DNA of 64,000 nucleotides from Coix lacryma-jobi var. lacryma-jobi. Lineage: Eukaryota > Streptophyta > Magnoliopsida > Poales > Poaceae. This document shows, in pieces, positions 1 through 10,800 of the stretch. The notes beneath the pieces are model-generated. The model was not told where the DNA came from and did no database searches. It worked only from the letters and a program-made list of their open reading frames with translations. Every line of letters starts with the position of its first letter. Positions within the stretch are counted from its first letter, which is position 1. Made by a program: the position numbers and the translations under genes. Where the stretch lies: contig CM019826.1 in the NCBI GenBank assembly GCA_009763385.1, positions 82,221,942 to 82,285,941 on the forward strand. Reading direction: 5' to 3'.

Positions 1-2607
1 GATAGTGCCTAGATGCGGTGCCGATCTTAGTTTGGTCTCTACCGAGCCCTTATGGCCGGAGCGCCGCGTCGCCGCCGTGCTCGGCATGGCCGAGCCGCCA
101 TGGCCGCTGCCAGCTCAAGGTCGAGTAGGTGCTAGTGCTGGAAAAGGGTGGAATCGATGCGCGAGATCAAGACGAGGACGTTGAGGCCCTCAGCGTCGCC
201 GGAGACCTCGCCAGCGTTGAGGTTGGAGGCCGGTCAACGTGGGCACGCGTCCGGTCAAGGTCTTCGGCTGCTGGCCTCGGCGCGCGAAGGGGAGAAGGAG
301 GACCTGACGTCTGGGACCCTCCTGTCAGTGAGAGAAAGAAGTTTTTCTTTTTCCAGTTTAAGGGAATAGTGTTGTGTTTTGTCTTTTTGATATGTTTTTG
401 TAGGAAGCTCCACAAATTGTGCAAATTTTTGTGTAGCTTTCTCAAGCTTCCTAATATTTAAGAAAAATATAAAACTTGAGGTTTGAACAAATTTTGAAAC
501 TGATTTAAATATGGCTTTTAATTAATAAATGATCTTTGATGATTTTTGTAGGCCTATTTAAAGGTCCAAAAATCATGAAACTATTTTTGTCACTGTTTTT
601 AGATGAAAAGGTATCTTCACAAAAATTTTGAGCTCTGTTGAAGAAAATAAATTTTATTCTTATTTATATGCTTTATTTAATCTTTTAAATGTTTATAGTT
701 AATTTAATTCTATAAATTTATATGTTTGTCCAAAAATGCTGAAATTTATTTTATGCATTATATAGGACATATTCAATCTGTGTAAAAAGTTTGAACTAAT
801 TTGAGCATAGTTCGCTTCACCACTTAATTTTATGCTGATTAAATTGCTTCCTTTATGAATAAAGAATATGGTAAAACATGAAAACCCAAGTTTCTTTAGA
901 GTAGTTTTTAAAGGTTAAGATAATTGAATTATCTTGATCTGCTGAGTGAATTATCTTGATCTGCTGCTTAATGCAGGCAAGTGTCACTCATTTAAACCAT
1001 GTATGTTTATGTAAGTTGGTTTTGTTGGTTTGCAACTTTACCGTGGAGCCAAGTTGTTGCAAGTCAAGTGCATATGACCTAGTGAATTTCCATCTTTACC
1101 ATGATCATGTCATGAGCATCTCATCAGGCATGCACTCTTTATCGTGTAGCTTCCGAAGTGGTCGATTGTCCAGTCGAGGTTGGTTCAGGAAGTTCAGAGT
1201 ATCCGGTTGATCCGGATCATCAGGAGTTTTCGACTTTCTCGATCAACGAAGGCAAGCCCCGGTTCATTTAACCATTTCCTTGGATTTACAATTACACTTA
1301 TTTTCGGTAACCTGATGCATTAAATTTTTATCAAATAAATGCTTTAAACCTGTTGATGCATGATCAACCTTGTTATCGATATATCCTTCCTTGTTACCTG
1401 CTTTATGCAAATGATAGAAATGCTTAGCCTTGCTTTCTGAAACTTTGATAAATGTTTTCGATACTTATCGTTGTGGAATGTTAATGAGAAAGAATGATGG
1501 TTAAGACAAGACGGGCACATGCATCGAACCTGGAGTTGGTGCAGGGTGACCCGGATGTGTCGGTTAGGGTTAACCGATGTTGGCCTGCTAGATTGAGAAA
1601 CTGTGAAGTACCGATCATATGCTACGGTAAGCTCTACCTTGGTGGTTCTTAAATGAGAACGGCTAATCGCGCACTGGGAGTGGAGAGATGGCGAGAGTAC
1701 TAGCTACCCTCGTGGGTTAAAGTCCCGGATTGGAGGTGTACAAGTACTCTCGGGTGGCGCGGACCCGGTCTTGTTTGGAGGATCCGAGGTTGGGGTTGGT
1801 ATATGTGTGATCTAGGGTCTACATATATCGTATGATCGTGGAAAACTCCAAGATCTGGTTAAATTGGTTCGAATCGTCGTGCTCCTCGGTTAAGGAGACT
1901 CAATCTTTCGACCCGCACCGTAGAATAAAAATGGAACTGGTTTAAGAAAGAATGATAATGATCTGTCACTAATGTTCACTTTCAGTTCTTACCAAGTACT
2001 TAATTGATTAAGTAAAATTTGGATCTAGAACTACTTTAGTAAGCTTTTATGCAAATGAAAAATTATGTTGAGCCTACCTAAGCCAGCATACCTGTTTCTT
2101 CTCTTCTCTTGTCGGGTCAGCCTTGTTGAGTACCTTTGTACTCAGGGTTTGTTAAACCCCTGTTGCAGGTGACGTTCATGAGTAGCCTTGCTTTGAGGCT
2201 TGTTGCGTGACAGTCGTTGAGGAGGACGTGTCCGGGGAGGAGTAATGCAACCCTTAGGGGGGGTTGTTTGTGTGAAATACAGTTATATTAATGTCGCTTC
2301 CACTACCTAGGATAAAGTTTGAAACTATGGTTTGTAATAACGACGTGAGTTTGAACAACTGGTTTGTAAAACTTATGGTGTAATACTTCCGCACTTTTAT
2401 CTTTAATGTATATTATTTGTGAAATGTTGTAATACTGCATGACTCTTGCAATGATCCTGGGAGTGTAAGGAAACGTGAATGAGTCGGGTTACCCGATGAC
2501 ACGTGGTGGGTCTTTTGGGCTATTGAGGCACAGTGTATGACTGTCTAAGGTCTGTAGGACAAAGACAGGTACACGTGGGCCCTAATAATTCAGGAGGTTC
2601 CGTCACA
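1..2607 (+). mobile_element. Tekay-type (Ty3/gypsy chromovirus) LTR, 3' part only
   Basis: This is the 3' part of a roughly 4 kb LTR whose beginning lies off the left edge. It ends in GGTTCCGTCACA at 2607, closely matching the LTR ends of elements A, B and G here (GGTTCTGCCACA, CCGTCACA). It carries the motif GGCAAGCCCCGG plus a run like CATTTAACC (1251-1273) and the GAGTAC..GTACTC hairpin (2128-2143) shared with the other Tekay LTRs. A GC-rich start (1-340) is followed by AT-rich DNA; the short ORFs there show no protein similarity that I recognise. The sequence right of it belongs to the K1 LTR, so this LTR inserted into K1. No interior follows, so it is probably a solo LTR, but the left end is not visible. 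Confidence 0.8.
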
Positions 2608-3368
2608 GCTAAACTCTAGGGTTATTCTGGACCAACTCGAAGTAGATGCTGATCCGACGGCCACGCCCGCACAACTGGTAGCATTGCCTCAACGCAACCT
2701 CACCGATTGTCGCCACGTGCCGCCACCGCTCTGATCGTCCTTTTCTCGGACTTCGCCCCCGGTTTTGAGGCCCAAACTGGGAAACCAGCCTTCACGACCA
2801 ACCCCCAGTTTTGAGGCCCAAACCGGGAAACCAGCCATCCATCGCCTCAGTTTTGTGGCCCAAACTCAGAAACCCGTAGCGCCCAGGTTTTGAGGCCCAA
2901 ACCTGGAAACCGTCCTCAGCCCAAGTTTTGTGGCCCAAACTCGGAAACCATCAGCACCCAGGTTTTGAGGCCCAAACCTAGAAACCATCCACCGGTGGTT
3001 TTTCTGTGGCTCAACCACCAAACCGAGCCATAGATGGGATGCACCGCCCGTGCACCCCGTCCACCGACACGTGTCCCCAGGTCCTCACCCGAGCCACACT
3101 GTGCCCCGCAAGTCTTCGCTCGTCGCTGTCCCAGGCTGTTAGCCACCATAGCTGATCCTCAGGCCACCAGTCCCTCAGTCCAAGCCTCACGTCTGCCCTT
3201 CACCGCTCTCGGTGCATCAGCATGACACGTCTCTACTTGACCTTTACCTTGCCTTCGATCACTGTATCCGGACTCAACACCTGCACAACACAAGCCAAAG
3301 AACATGCGCATTATCCCAGTTGACAATCACTCATCACTCGAGACTCGGCATACACCCATGTATCCGCA
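2608..3368 (-). mobile_element. K1: copia-like LTR (U3 part), interrupted by the LTR to its left
   Basis: This stretch is clearly the same sequence as 62207-62969 and, inverted, as 57700-57973. All three copies stop at the same point (TATCCGCA on the plus strand, TGCGGATAC read from the minus strand) and then differ, which defines an LTR start beginning with TG. K1 is therefore the U3 region of a minus-strand LTR. It holds an array of hairpin units (2757-3030). To its right the copia gag of fragment H begins at once, so K1 inserted into H. The rest of K1 is to the left of the plus-strand LTR, outside the window. See the K2 entry for family arguments. Confidence 0.7.
2757..3030 (-). repeat. 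Array of seven hairpin units in K1 U3
   Basis: Seven units of about 24 bases occur at 30-50 base spacing. Each has a stem ending in GTTT / AAAC (GGTT / AACC in the last unit) around a loop like TGAGGCCC or TGTGGCCC, and most are followed by GAAACC. The stems differ between units while still mostly pairing, for example CCAGGTTT with AAACCTGG and GGTGGTT with AACCACC. The better preserved copy is in K2 (62357-62620). Confidence 0.75.
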
Positions 3369-4105
3369 ATTAACCCGAGTGAGAAGCCCAACTCCACCAC
3401 TACTCCCAAACTTACCAAGATACCACCCAAAGAGCCTCTTAAGCCTAACACCAAAGATGGAGTGTATGAGGAACCTCCGAGAGCTCCACCAAAGAGACAA
3501 GTGTGGTCCAATAACCAAACCATCTAAGGAAAAATCTAGACACCATGCCACCTATCCATGAGGAGCCCATGCCACAAAAAGGCCAAGTGATCAACACCCA
3601 CTACCGTGAGTACCAACAACCCCCTATGAGAGCGGTGAGGTACCATTGTGAGATCTGTGGGAGGGAGTTTTGCTTTCGGCGCAAGAGAGAGGAGCTCCGT
3701 GCAAAGGAGATGAACAACACAGACATGTACCATCCTTTCCATGATGTACATGTGTCGAATGTTCAAAGGAGAGCTGCTAGGCCTAGAGGTCCAATGCCTC
3801 AAGGTCCTAGGCCTAGGCCACAAGGAGGACGTTCCAGGCGGGAGCCTGCTTTTGTGGGCTATGGACCCCGTGGCGGTGGCTTTGTTGTTGAGCGTTACCC
3901 CCCACCGCGTTTTGGCTATTGCGGTGAGCGCTCTTTCCCTAGCGGACCACGCTTTCCTCAGCGTGGTGATCGCTTTCCTCGTAGGCGTGCTAGGAATGGT
4001 TTTGCTACTAACCGTTCTTTTGAGCAGCCAACCCAACACTGGTACACTTCCCATTTTACACACCCCAATGTTGGACCGTATGCTCACCCTATGTCTTTTT
4101 ATTGA
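3369..4105 (+). pseudogene. Ty1/copia gag fragment (element H)
   Basis: A degraded Ty1/copia gag C-terminal region. The first part (3369-3540) reads as a Pro/Lys-rich stretch with the box EEPPRAPPKRQVW and then meets stops (TAA, TAG near 3532-3541). The frame shifts, and 3545-4105 reads through a partial zinc-knuckle-like segment (CEICGREFCFRRKREE; no complete CCHC spacing), then NNTDMYHPFHDVHV and an Arg/Gly/Pro-rich tail typical of grass copia Gag. Its role would have been capsid and RNA binding. At least one frameshift and two stops break it. Its 5' part lies left of K1, outside the window. I cannot fix the lineage; SIRE/Maximus-like is plausible. Confidence 0.75.
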
Positions 4106-4117
4106 TGTAGGTATGGC

Positions 4118-4616
4118 GATTGGAGAACGTTTGGTTGGTGGATTCCGGGTGCTCAAGGCATATGACCAGAAATGCCAAGTGGTTCTCCAGTCTTAGTCCA
4201 GTTGTCGGAAAGGAGTTTATCACCTTCGGCGACAATAGCAAAGGTAAAGTGTTGTCTCCTGGGTCGGTGCGAGTTAATGAGCACTTTGTGTTGCGTCATG
4301 TTGCTCTTGTGTCTAACTTGCATTTTTACCTTCTTTCTGTTTCACAACTCTTTGATGATGACTATGAGATTCGTTTTAAACCGAATCTCAGTCGTATTTT
4401 GGATCCTCACAGGAATCTTGTATGTTTGATCTCGCCCTTTAGGAAAGTCTTTCGTGCGAATTTCTCGGAGTCTTTTGGCATTTCTCATTGTCTTTTGGCT
4501 GGACCCTCCTCCTCTGATCTTTGGAAGTGGCATAGGAGACTCGATCATTTGAGCTTCGACTTGCTTGCAAGGCTTAGCTCACTTGGCTTAATCCGGGGAT
4601 TGCCCAAGTTACACAT
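4118..4616 (+). pseudogene. Ty1/copia protease and GAG-pre-integrase fragment (element H)
   Basis: This continues the copia polyprotein in another frame. WLVDSGCSRHMT is the copia aspartic protease active site (DSG). It is followed by a LSVSQL box and LWKWHRRLDHLSFDLLARL, the pre-integrase (GAG_pre-integrs) signature with its HRRLxHLS core. The frame differs from the gag fragment upstream by one position, so a frameshift separates them (near 4100). Coding stops abruptly at 4616, where the Athila-type element D inserted (5' LTR TGTTGACGG at 4617). The rest of copia pol would lie beyond D and is not seen in this window. Role: polyprotein processing. It is dead as a gene. Confidence 0.8.
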
Positions 4617-5327
4617 TGTTGACGGAAGTTATAGCATGTTTTACCTTATCAAAATACCGTCAACAGGCCTCAGTTTCAAGGAAGTATAGCATATCATGAG
4701 CATATTTATCAATAATAAGTTCCACTTGTACTCTTAGTATTTGATTTGCAGGTATAACAAAATAAGAAGGAAATGGACACCTGGACCCACCCAAGGTGGG
4801 GTCGGTCGACCCCACCATGGGAGCTCCTCGGGCTTGGTGACGTGGCACTATCCAAGTGAAGCTTCACCAAGCTACTTTCCCCCATCAAATCAAACATGTG
4901 TTTGCATTCAACGGTGAAAGATGAGAAGCACATGGATCCATGGGCCCACATAAGAAAGCAAATGCAACCAACATATGACACCATGCTCCATGACATGTGG
5001 GGACACCAGGGGAGACAAAACAGTGGGCCAGCCCTGTCATAGGGGGGTCGGCCGACCCTCCCTTGGTGGGCCTTGGCTACACTGTTCAACCTGGTGACAT
5101 CATCACCTTCTAGAAGGAAAGTGGTGGGCCCACCTGTCATTGGCTGGGGTCGGCCGACCCCAGGGTGAATCCCATCCAATGTCGGTTGCTTGCACATGTT
5201 TCACACGTGAAGAAATCAAGGCCATCCATCCATGATAGTTACTATGGCGGTTTGATCCAATGGCCAAGGAAGGAGAGCACGCGGATCACTGACGTGGCAC
5301 CGGAGTAGCCCTACTCCACCTCCAAGC

Positions 5328-5335
5328 TATAAATA
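5328..5335 (+). promoter_or_regulatory. TATA box of D LTR
   Basis: TATAAATA sits in a CCTCCAAGC...CCCCC context about 710 bases into the LTR. It is the only well-formed TATA motif in the GC-balanced part of the LTR, and transcription would start near 5360. The same arrangement (CTATAAATA followed by a C-run) occurs in the other Athila-type LTR at 54872. Confidence 0.65.
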
Positions 5336-5430
5336 CCCCCTAGAGCTCTTCATTTATATGCATCCAAGGAGAGAAAGCCTACTTAGTAGCTTTAGTGTTA
5401 GAAGAGAGGGAAGGGAGTGAGGAGTTCCAC

Positions 5431-5506
5431 GAAGAAGATTCCCGACCTTTAGGGAAGGGAGTGAGGAGTTCCACGGAGGAGTCCCGGCCTGTCGGGAATC
5501 TTCTCC
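5431..5506 (+). other. Long stem-loop in the D LTR leader
   Basis: GAAGAAGATTCCCGAC (5431-5446) can pair with GTCGGGAATCTTCTCC (5491-5506): 15 of 16 positions match, around a 44-base loop. It lies about 70-150 bases after the predicted transcription start. The loop contains the second copy of a 24-base direct repeat whose first copy ends where the stem begins. Confidence 0.6.
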
Positions 5507-6145
5507 AAGGTGTGCCTCAGCGGATGCGATTCTTCTTGTAAGTGTTACATCTGAGTCCTTCTAGTTTTTAATATTCTGGTCTGGTAATTTAAGTTTACAG
5601 TTCCTTTACTTGGCACATTGCTTTACTTTGTTGAAGTGCTCTAGGCCTAATAAGCTTAGCTTTAGAGTAGTAAGATTAGTGTAGACGTGGTGTCTAGGCT
5701 ATATCTTGCTAGTGTGGACTTCTTGTCGCACTTGTGTAGACGCCTGGTGGTAGAGTGACAGACACAACCAGTGCTTGGAGTTCCTCTCAAGTGTTGTAGG
5801 CAAGTTGAAAATAATAGTTGGGTAGCAGCATTGCCGCCTCAGTAGTTGTTAGGTGGAAAACCTTTTAATCAACTTCTGTTTCATCCTTCGCCCCCAGTAA
5901 GGATCGAGGTGGTAAACCTCAGTACTCTTAGAAAACCAGTACAAGATATTGATATTAGAAAGACCTCTCTATCCCAGTTATCATATACCCTTTGATCATC
6001 CTTTGACGACCCTACTTCTAGTTAATCCACTTCATGTCCCCTGTGGAAATACGATACCTGGAATACTCCCGGTGAAAGGCTACAACTGACTACCGTACGC
6101 TTGCGGTAGATCCGTTTTTCCACTTCTGGTGTCAACAAGCATCTC

Positions 6146-6163
6146 TGGTGCCGTTGCCGGGGA
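6146..6163 (+). other. D primer binding site (Asp-tRNA-like)
   Basis: TGGTGCCGTTGCCGGGGA lies 8 bases after the LTR end. It resembles the complement of the tRNA-Asp 3' end used by Athila/Tat elements (TGGCGCCGTTGCCGGGG) with one difference. A second, similar block (LTR-end-like TGTCAACA, then TAGCGCCGTTGCCGGGGA) follows at about 6204-6237. The leader 6164-6313 holds nothing else that I recognise. Confidence 0.7.
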
Positions 6164-6313
6164 TTAGGCTCCATAGTCTAGTTCTAGTGGTTGCATTAAG
6201 AAGTGTCAACAAGGTTTTCTAGCGCCGTTGCCGGGGAACGGTAACTGTGTTAGCTAGAACAAAATCATTAAAGTTATCGTAGTTTGATTAGAACTTTTAT
6301 TTCATAAATCAAT

Positions 6314-7807
6314 ATGGATCAAACAACCCTTTTTGACTACGCTGCTCCATCGGGCGCTGAGTTGGAGCCGCCTAGTTCATCTCATGCCATTTTGGCAGTT
6401 CGCTATGAGCTTCGCCCCATCCTCATAGCGATGGTTCAGGAGAATCCCTTTTCAGGAGATGTAGATGAGAATCCTTATACCCACATACGTGATTTTGAAC
6501 AACTTTGTTCGTGTATTCACATCCAAGGGATGAGGCGAGTCACTCTTAAGTGGAAGCTATTTCCGTTCTCATTAACAGGAAAAGCTAGACGCTGGTATAC
6601 TCGCTACGTTGGTAGTGTGACGGAGAATGGGAGAAACTGCAAGCCATGTTCTGCTTAACGTACTTTCCCATATCCCGCGTAGCTCGTCTTCGTAGAGATG
6701 TGCTAAACTTCAAACAAGACGAGAAGGAATCTCTAGGTGCGGCCTGGGCACGACTTACAGACTTAGCATCCTCTGGCCCAGATTTAGCTATAACCGAGCC
6801 AACCCTTATGCAACATTTATACTTCGGTCTTAGCCAAAACTCCGCACAATTCCTTGATTTAGCCTCTAAAGGAGCTTTCCTCCATTTACCCATTAGTGAA
6901 GGTAAGGAAGTCCTTGCGACCATTCTCAAGAACACCCCCTACACCGATGACCATGGTGAAACTCTAGAGGAAGATCAAACTCCTAGGGATGAACCCACGA
7001 CAGCCGAAACTCCTTTACCTATACCCCGAGCTGTCAAACCTGAACCACAACCACCTACTCCTCCAAAGGAAGAAGTAATTCATCCTTTGGATTATCCTCT
7101 AAATATCGAGACAGACCTTTTCGCCGATTATGGAAATGTCTCGAAACAACCTGTGCAGAAGAGATCTACAGCCCGTAGAGCTCCTAATAATGACATGCCA
7201 ACACAGTTTGAGGCAAGTTACCTTAAGGCGACTGCCCAAGAGCTCATGTCTATTATGAGCAATGAATGGTTCAGGGAGGCTGAAGCATCATTAGATGTCG
7301 TTAAGCTTCTGTCCTGTTTCACATCCATACCGTGTGCCATAAATAAGACGGCTGTAGATTCCCTCTATGATCCCGCTGTAGGAATAAATTTAATGTCGAA
7401 ATCGTTGATGTTAACACTCCTAGGTGAGGAACCGCTAAACCCGACCAATAAATTCCTTAAGCTTCCTTCTGGAAAATTGGTCGAGAGTTGCGGGATTGCA
7501 CAAAATATTTCTATCACAATTAACAAGGTTAGTTTCCTCGCAAACTTCTATGTCTTTGACGTAGACGAGGTCGACTTGTTAATTGGGCACCCACTCATGA
7601 GATTCATTGAGGGATTTCGTGAAGGGAGCCTTAAGGGTCACCTTGGGAAGGATCTAGATCATTCAGTTCCTTTTGCCGGCTCCATTAATTCAATAGCCGA
7701 ACCAAAACCTGAGCCTGATCCAATAGAGGAGGTGATGTCGGTATCTTCGCTAGAAACTTCTCAACCTGATCTAGAAGAAGACGCCCATGACTTCATCCAA
7801 GAAGAAG
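6314..7807 (+). pseudogene. D gag-protease region (Athila/Tat type)
   Basis: The start MDQTTLFDYAAP leads into a retrotransposon gag core: ENPFSGDVDENPYTHIRDFEQLC, then LTGKARRWY. Near 6618 a one-base frameshift moves the frame to the long ORF beginning CLTYFPISRVARLRRDV, with FKQDEKESLGAAWARL (capsid-like). A Pro/Glu-rich linker (about 6960-7130) follows, then a retropepsin-like fold: SLYDPAVGINLMSKSL in place of the usual D-S/T-G-A, and later DEVDLLIGHPLM. Role: capsid, then protease. The frame continues without loss across the solo LTR into 11912 (QEE then DIDLDEPLD). The first capsid part is separated from the rest by the frameshift, so it is inactive as it stands. Confidence 0.8.
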
Positions 7808-10800
7808 TGTGACGTAACGGCCCTAATCCCATGGCCCACTGATCACTATCAACCACTGACAGTCGATCCGTACAGCCAAGAGACTAAGACCGGGTTCCGC
7901 CACTGGGCTACATCAGTGCCCGATGTCCGCAGGATCATCTCACAATTCAGTTACAATCTCTTGAACATTTTGACAAATAACATCGGAGTAAATAGCGGAA
8001 GACTTAAATAACAATAGTTTTACAAACCAGTGTTCAACATAAACTTAAAGTGAAGTTATTACAGACCATAGTTCAAATAGATAGAGTTGGCATGGTAGCA
8101 AAAGACAACAACTAAAAGATCAAGATACATCACCCAGCCCGAGGGTGAATAATCACTCATCGGCCTCATCGGCCTCTTCCTGAACAACAGTCACACAGCA
8201 GGGTCCAAGGCATACTGAGGAATCTGCCGTACCTGCAACATGGGTAAAAGAACCCTGAGTACAAAGGTACTCAACAAGACTTACCCGACTAAAGAAAAGG
8301 GAGAAGACTCAGGAATGCAGGCTTAGGGTAGTCAAGGTAAGGCTTAAGCAAGTTCAAGTATTTTGCAGAAAAGCAATTTTTGGTAAACCTTATTTTAATT
8401 TTGAAAGATTCGGTATTCCTTGTTTCATCATAATCCTTGATTCATTTTACTTTCCAAACAGACCTAGTTGAGAACCACTCCCTGTTGACAGTCAGTGACT
8501 AAGTCTCCATAACCGAGGAGCAGCGTTAATCCGGATAAATAGTACTCAGCTGAGGGTCCCTATCCACACTGCATATGTAGCACCCAAGCTTGCATATGCC
8601 AACTCGTCTACCACGATTCCTCCAAGATTGGGCCCGGTCCTACGCCACCCGGAAGTACAGTACACCACTCCAATCCGGGACTCTAACCCACGTGGGTACA
8701 TGCTACTTCCGCCATCTCTCCACTCCCAGTGCGCGGTTGTCGGTCCAATAAAGGATTCCTCGGAGCCGAAGCTTTCCGTAGTATGTGAATAGTTGCAAGT
8801 CTTAGTCAATCAGGCCCCCATACAGGTGGTCCCTAAATTTTCCAGCCAGCGACAAGCACCTCGGGACTCTAACCCAAGAGTACAGGTCCTGTCAGTTTTT
8901 CAACCCTGTCCCGGTCGGTGTCAACTGTTGAGTCCCGGACTACAACATGACGGCACCGTACGCAAGGACAACCTCTCCTTCCCATTGACTAGGTACGGAT
9001 CAGATACTTAGCCAATAGGGGGAGTAAACCAGAAATTCCCATAAATATTCTTAAAGTGATCACACTTTGAAATTGGCATTTTTATTGCAAATCTATCATA
9101 TAGCATTCCTAAGCATTTGTGCAAATAGTTTTTGAAAAGCAGGTATCGGGTGTATCATTGGTCAAGGTAGATAATGCATCAGATAGGATTCCACTCAACT
9201 CCTATCAACCTAATGCAATAATTTAATTCAAAACATTTAAAGAAAACATTTATAAAAGCAAGGTAGGGTTAAATGCACCGGGGCTTGCCTTGGATGGCAA
9301 AAAGAGTAGACTCGGGGTAGGTATAAGCGTCGGAGCTCGGGGTTGCCTCGGGGACAGATCCTTCGGCGGCTACCTCGACTTCAGGGCCTTCTTCGTCAAC
9401 TATACGGATGCAATGATGAATGCTCATGAGAATGATGATATGGACTTAGGGTGCAAGACAATACCACTGATTCAAGATTACTCTTAGGCAAGGCATAATC
9501 GAAATCTAGGTTGAGCATAAAAGGTAACCATTTCTTCCTTAAGCAAAATTGATTACACTAGACTTTATCATAACTATCCTAAGCATCAACCAAACATAGC
9601 ATCACAAACATCATAGACCAAAGGGTAGGGGTCTATGAACATCAAGCAATCCCAAAAGTCACATCACAGGGCATTCAACGCTAACCCTAATCACCTTTTC
9701 TATTTTTCTTAATTATTTAAAAAGGTCATTTTATGAAGGTGCTCCAAAAATTACCAAATTAATCACACAAGTTCATTAGTGCACAAGTATATGGAAAAAC
9801 AAATTTCATAATTTTTGGAGGTCATTAAGGTGCTCAATTAAATCTAGACATTTAATTAACAAAAGGCACTATTCCTTAATTAAAATAAAGCTCAAAAATC
9901 GACTTGTTCCAAATGCCTTCAAAATTTCACCAGAGACTTGTCATGACACAACTAGCTTGCAAAATTTATCTCAAGATTTTTGGAGCTACAGAACACTCTC
10001 TAAAAATACCAAAGCCTTCATTTTTCAATTAAAAGGGGAATTTTTCATTTTCAAATTTTTGCACAAAATTCAAGTTTCATATTTTTATAAAATACTTCAG
10101 AGCATAAATAGTCTACCATAAAAATTTCAGAATTTTTGGAGGTCTACAGAAAATCACACAAAAAAGAGAAAACAGAACACTATTCACATGTAGAAAATAA
10201 AAAGGAAATCGGAGCACGGCGGTGCTCTGCTCGCCGGCGGCGACCCGAGCGCGGCGGCGTGCTTACGCCGGCCACCCTGGGCACTCCGCGGCAGAGCTGA
10301 GGGCACGGGAGGCAACAGGGAGCTCACCGGCGTTGATAGGGCAGCTCGGTGAGGGACGGGGATGGACGGTGGAGGCGGTCGACGGTGACCGGCGGACGAC
10401 GAGCGGCGGCGATCGACACTCCGACGACCCTGAGCACCAAACAAGTCCACAGGGGCGGGGTTAGAGTCGCACGGGAGTAGGGAAGGTGATGCGGGGGTCG
10501 GAGGGAGATGATCAAGGCCGGAGACGGCGAATTCCACGAACCCGAGTTCGCCGCGTTCTCGCCGGAGACGACAACGACGAGCAACGCCGGGCGATTGAGG
10601 GCGGTAGAGGTGAAATTGGAGGGTGGTGAAGCAGCACAAGAACACGGCGGAGCTTTTGAGCTAGGTGGTTGAGCACGGGAGGCTCTGGCTGGTGCTGGCG
10701 ACGGCGGCGGAGCTGAGTGAGTGAGGTCGGGCTCCGGCGGCCTTCTTATAGGCACGGCCAGGGGCCGGTAGAGGCCTCGGGGTGGTGTGGATGAGCACGG

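Larger units (their letters stand above)
4617..6137 (+). repeat. D 5' LTR (1521 bp)
   Basis: The LTR begins TGTTGACGG and ends TGTCAACA, directly followed by an Asp-tRNA-like primer site. A TATA box (TATAAATA) lies at 5328-5335, so U3 is about 740 bp. Within the first 50 bases there is an inverted copy of the terminus (CCGTCAACA, 4657-4665). The transcribed part contains a 24-base direct repeat (5408-5431 and 5452-5475) and a long stem-loop (5431-5506). U3 carries several GGTCGGCCGACC-like GC-rich words (about 4800, 5045 and 5150). No coding sequence is seen. The matching 3' LTR is not in the visible sequence. Confidence 0.85.

Noticed and set aside
3545..4105. A C2H2 or CCHC zinc-finger host gene (CEICGREFCFRRKREE)
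   Set aside because: It is followed by a copia protease DSG box and the pre-integrase motif, with stops and frameshifts, so it is a copia gag remnant.
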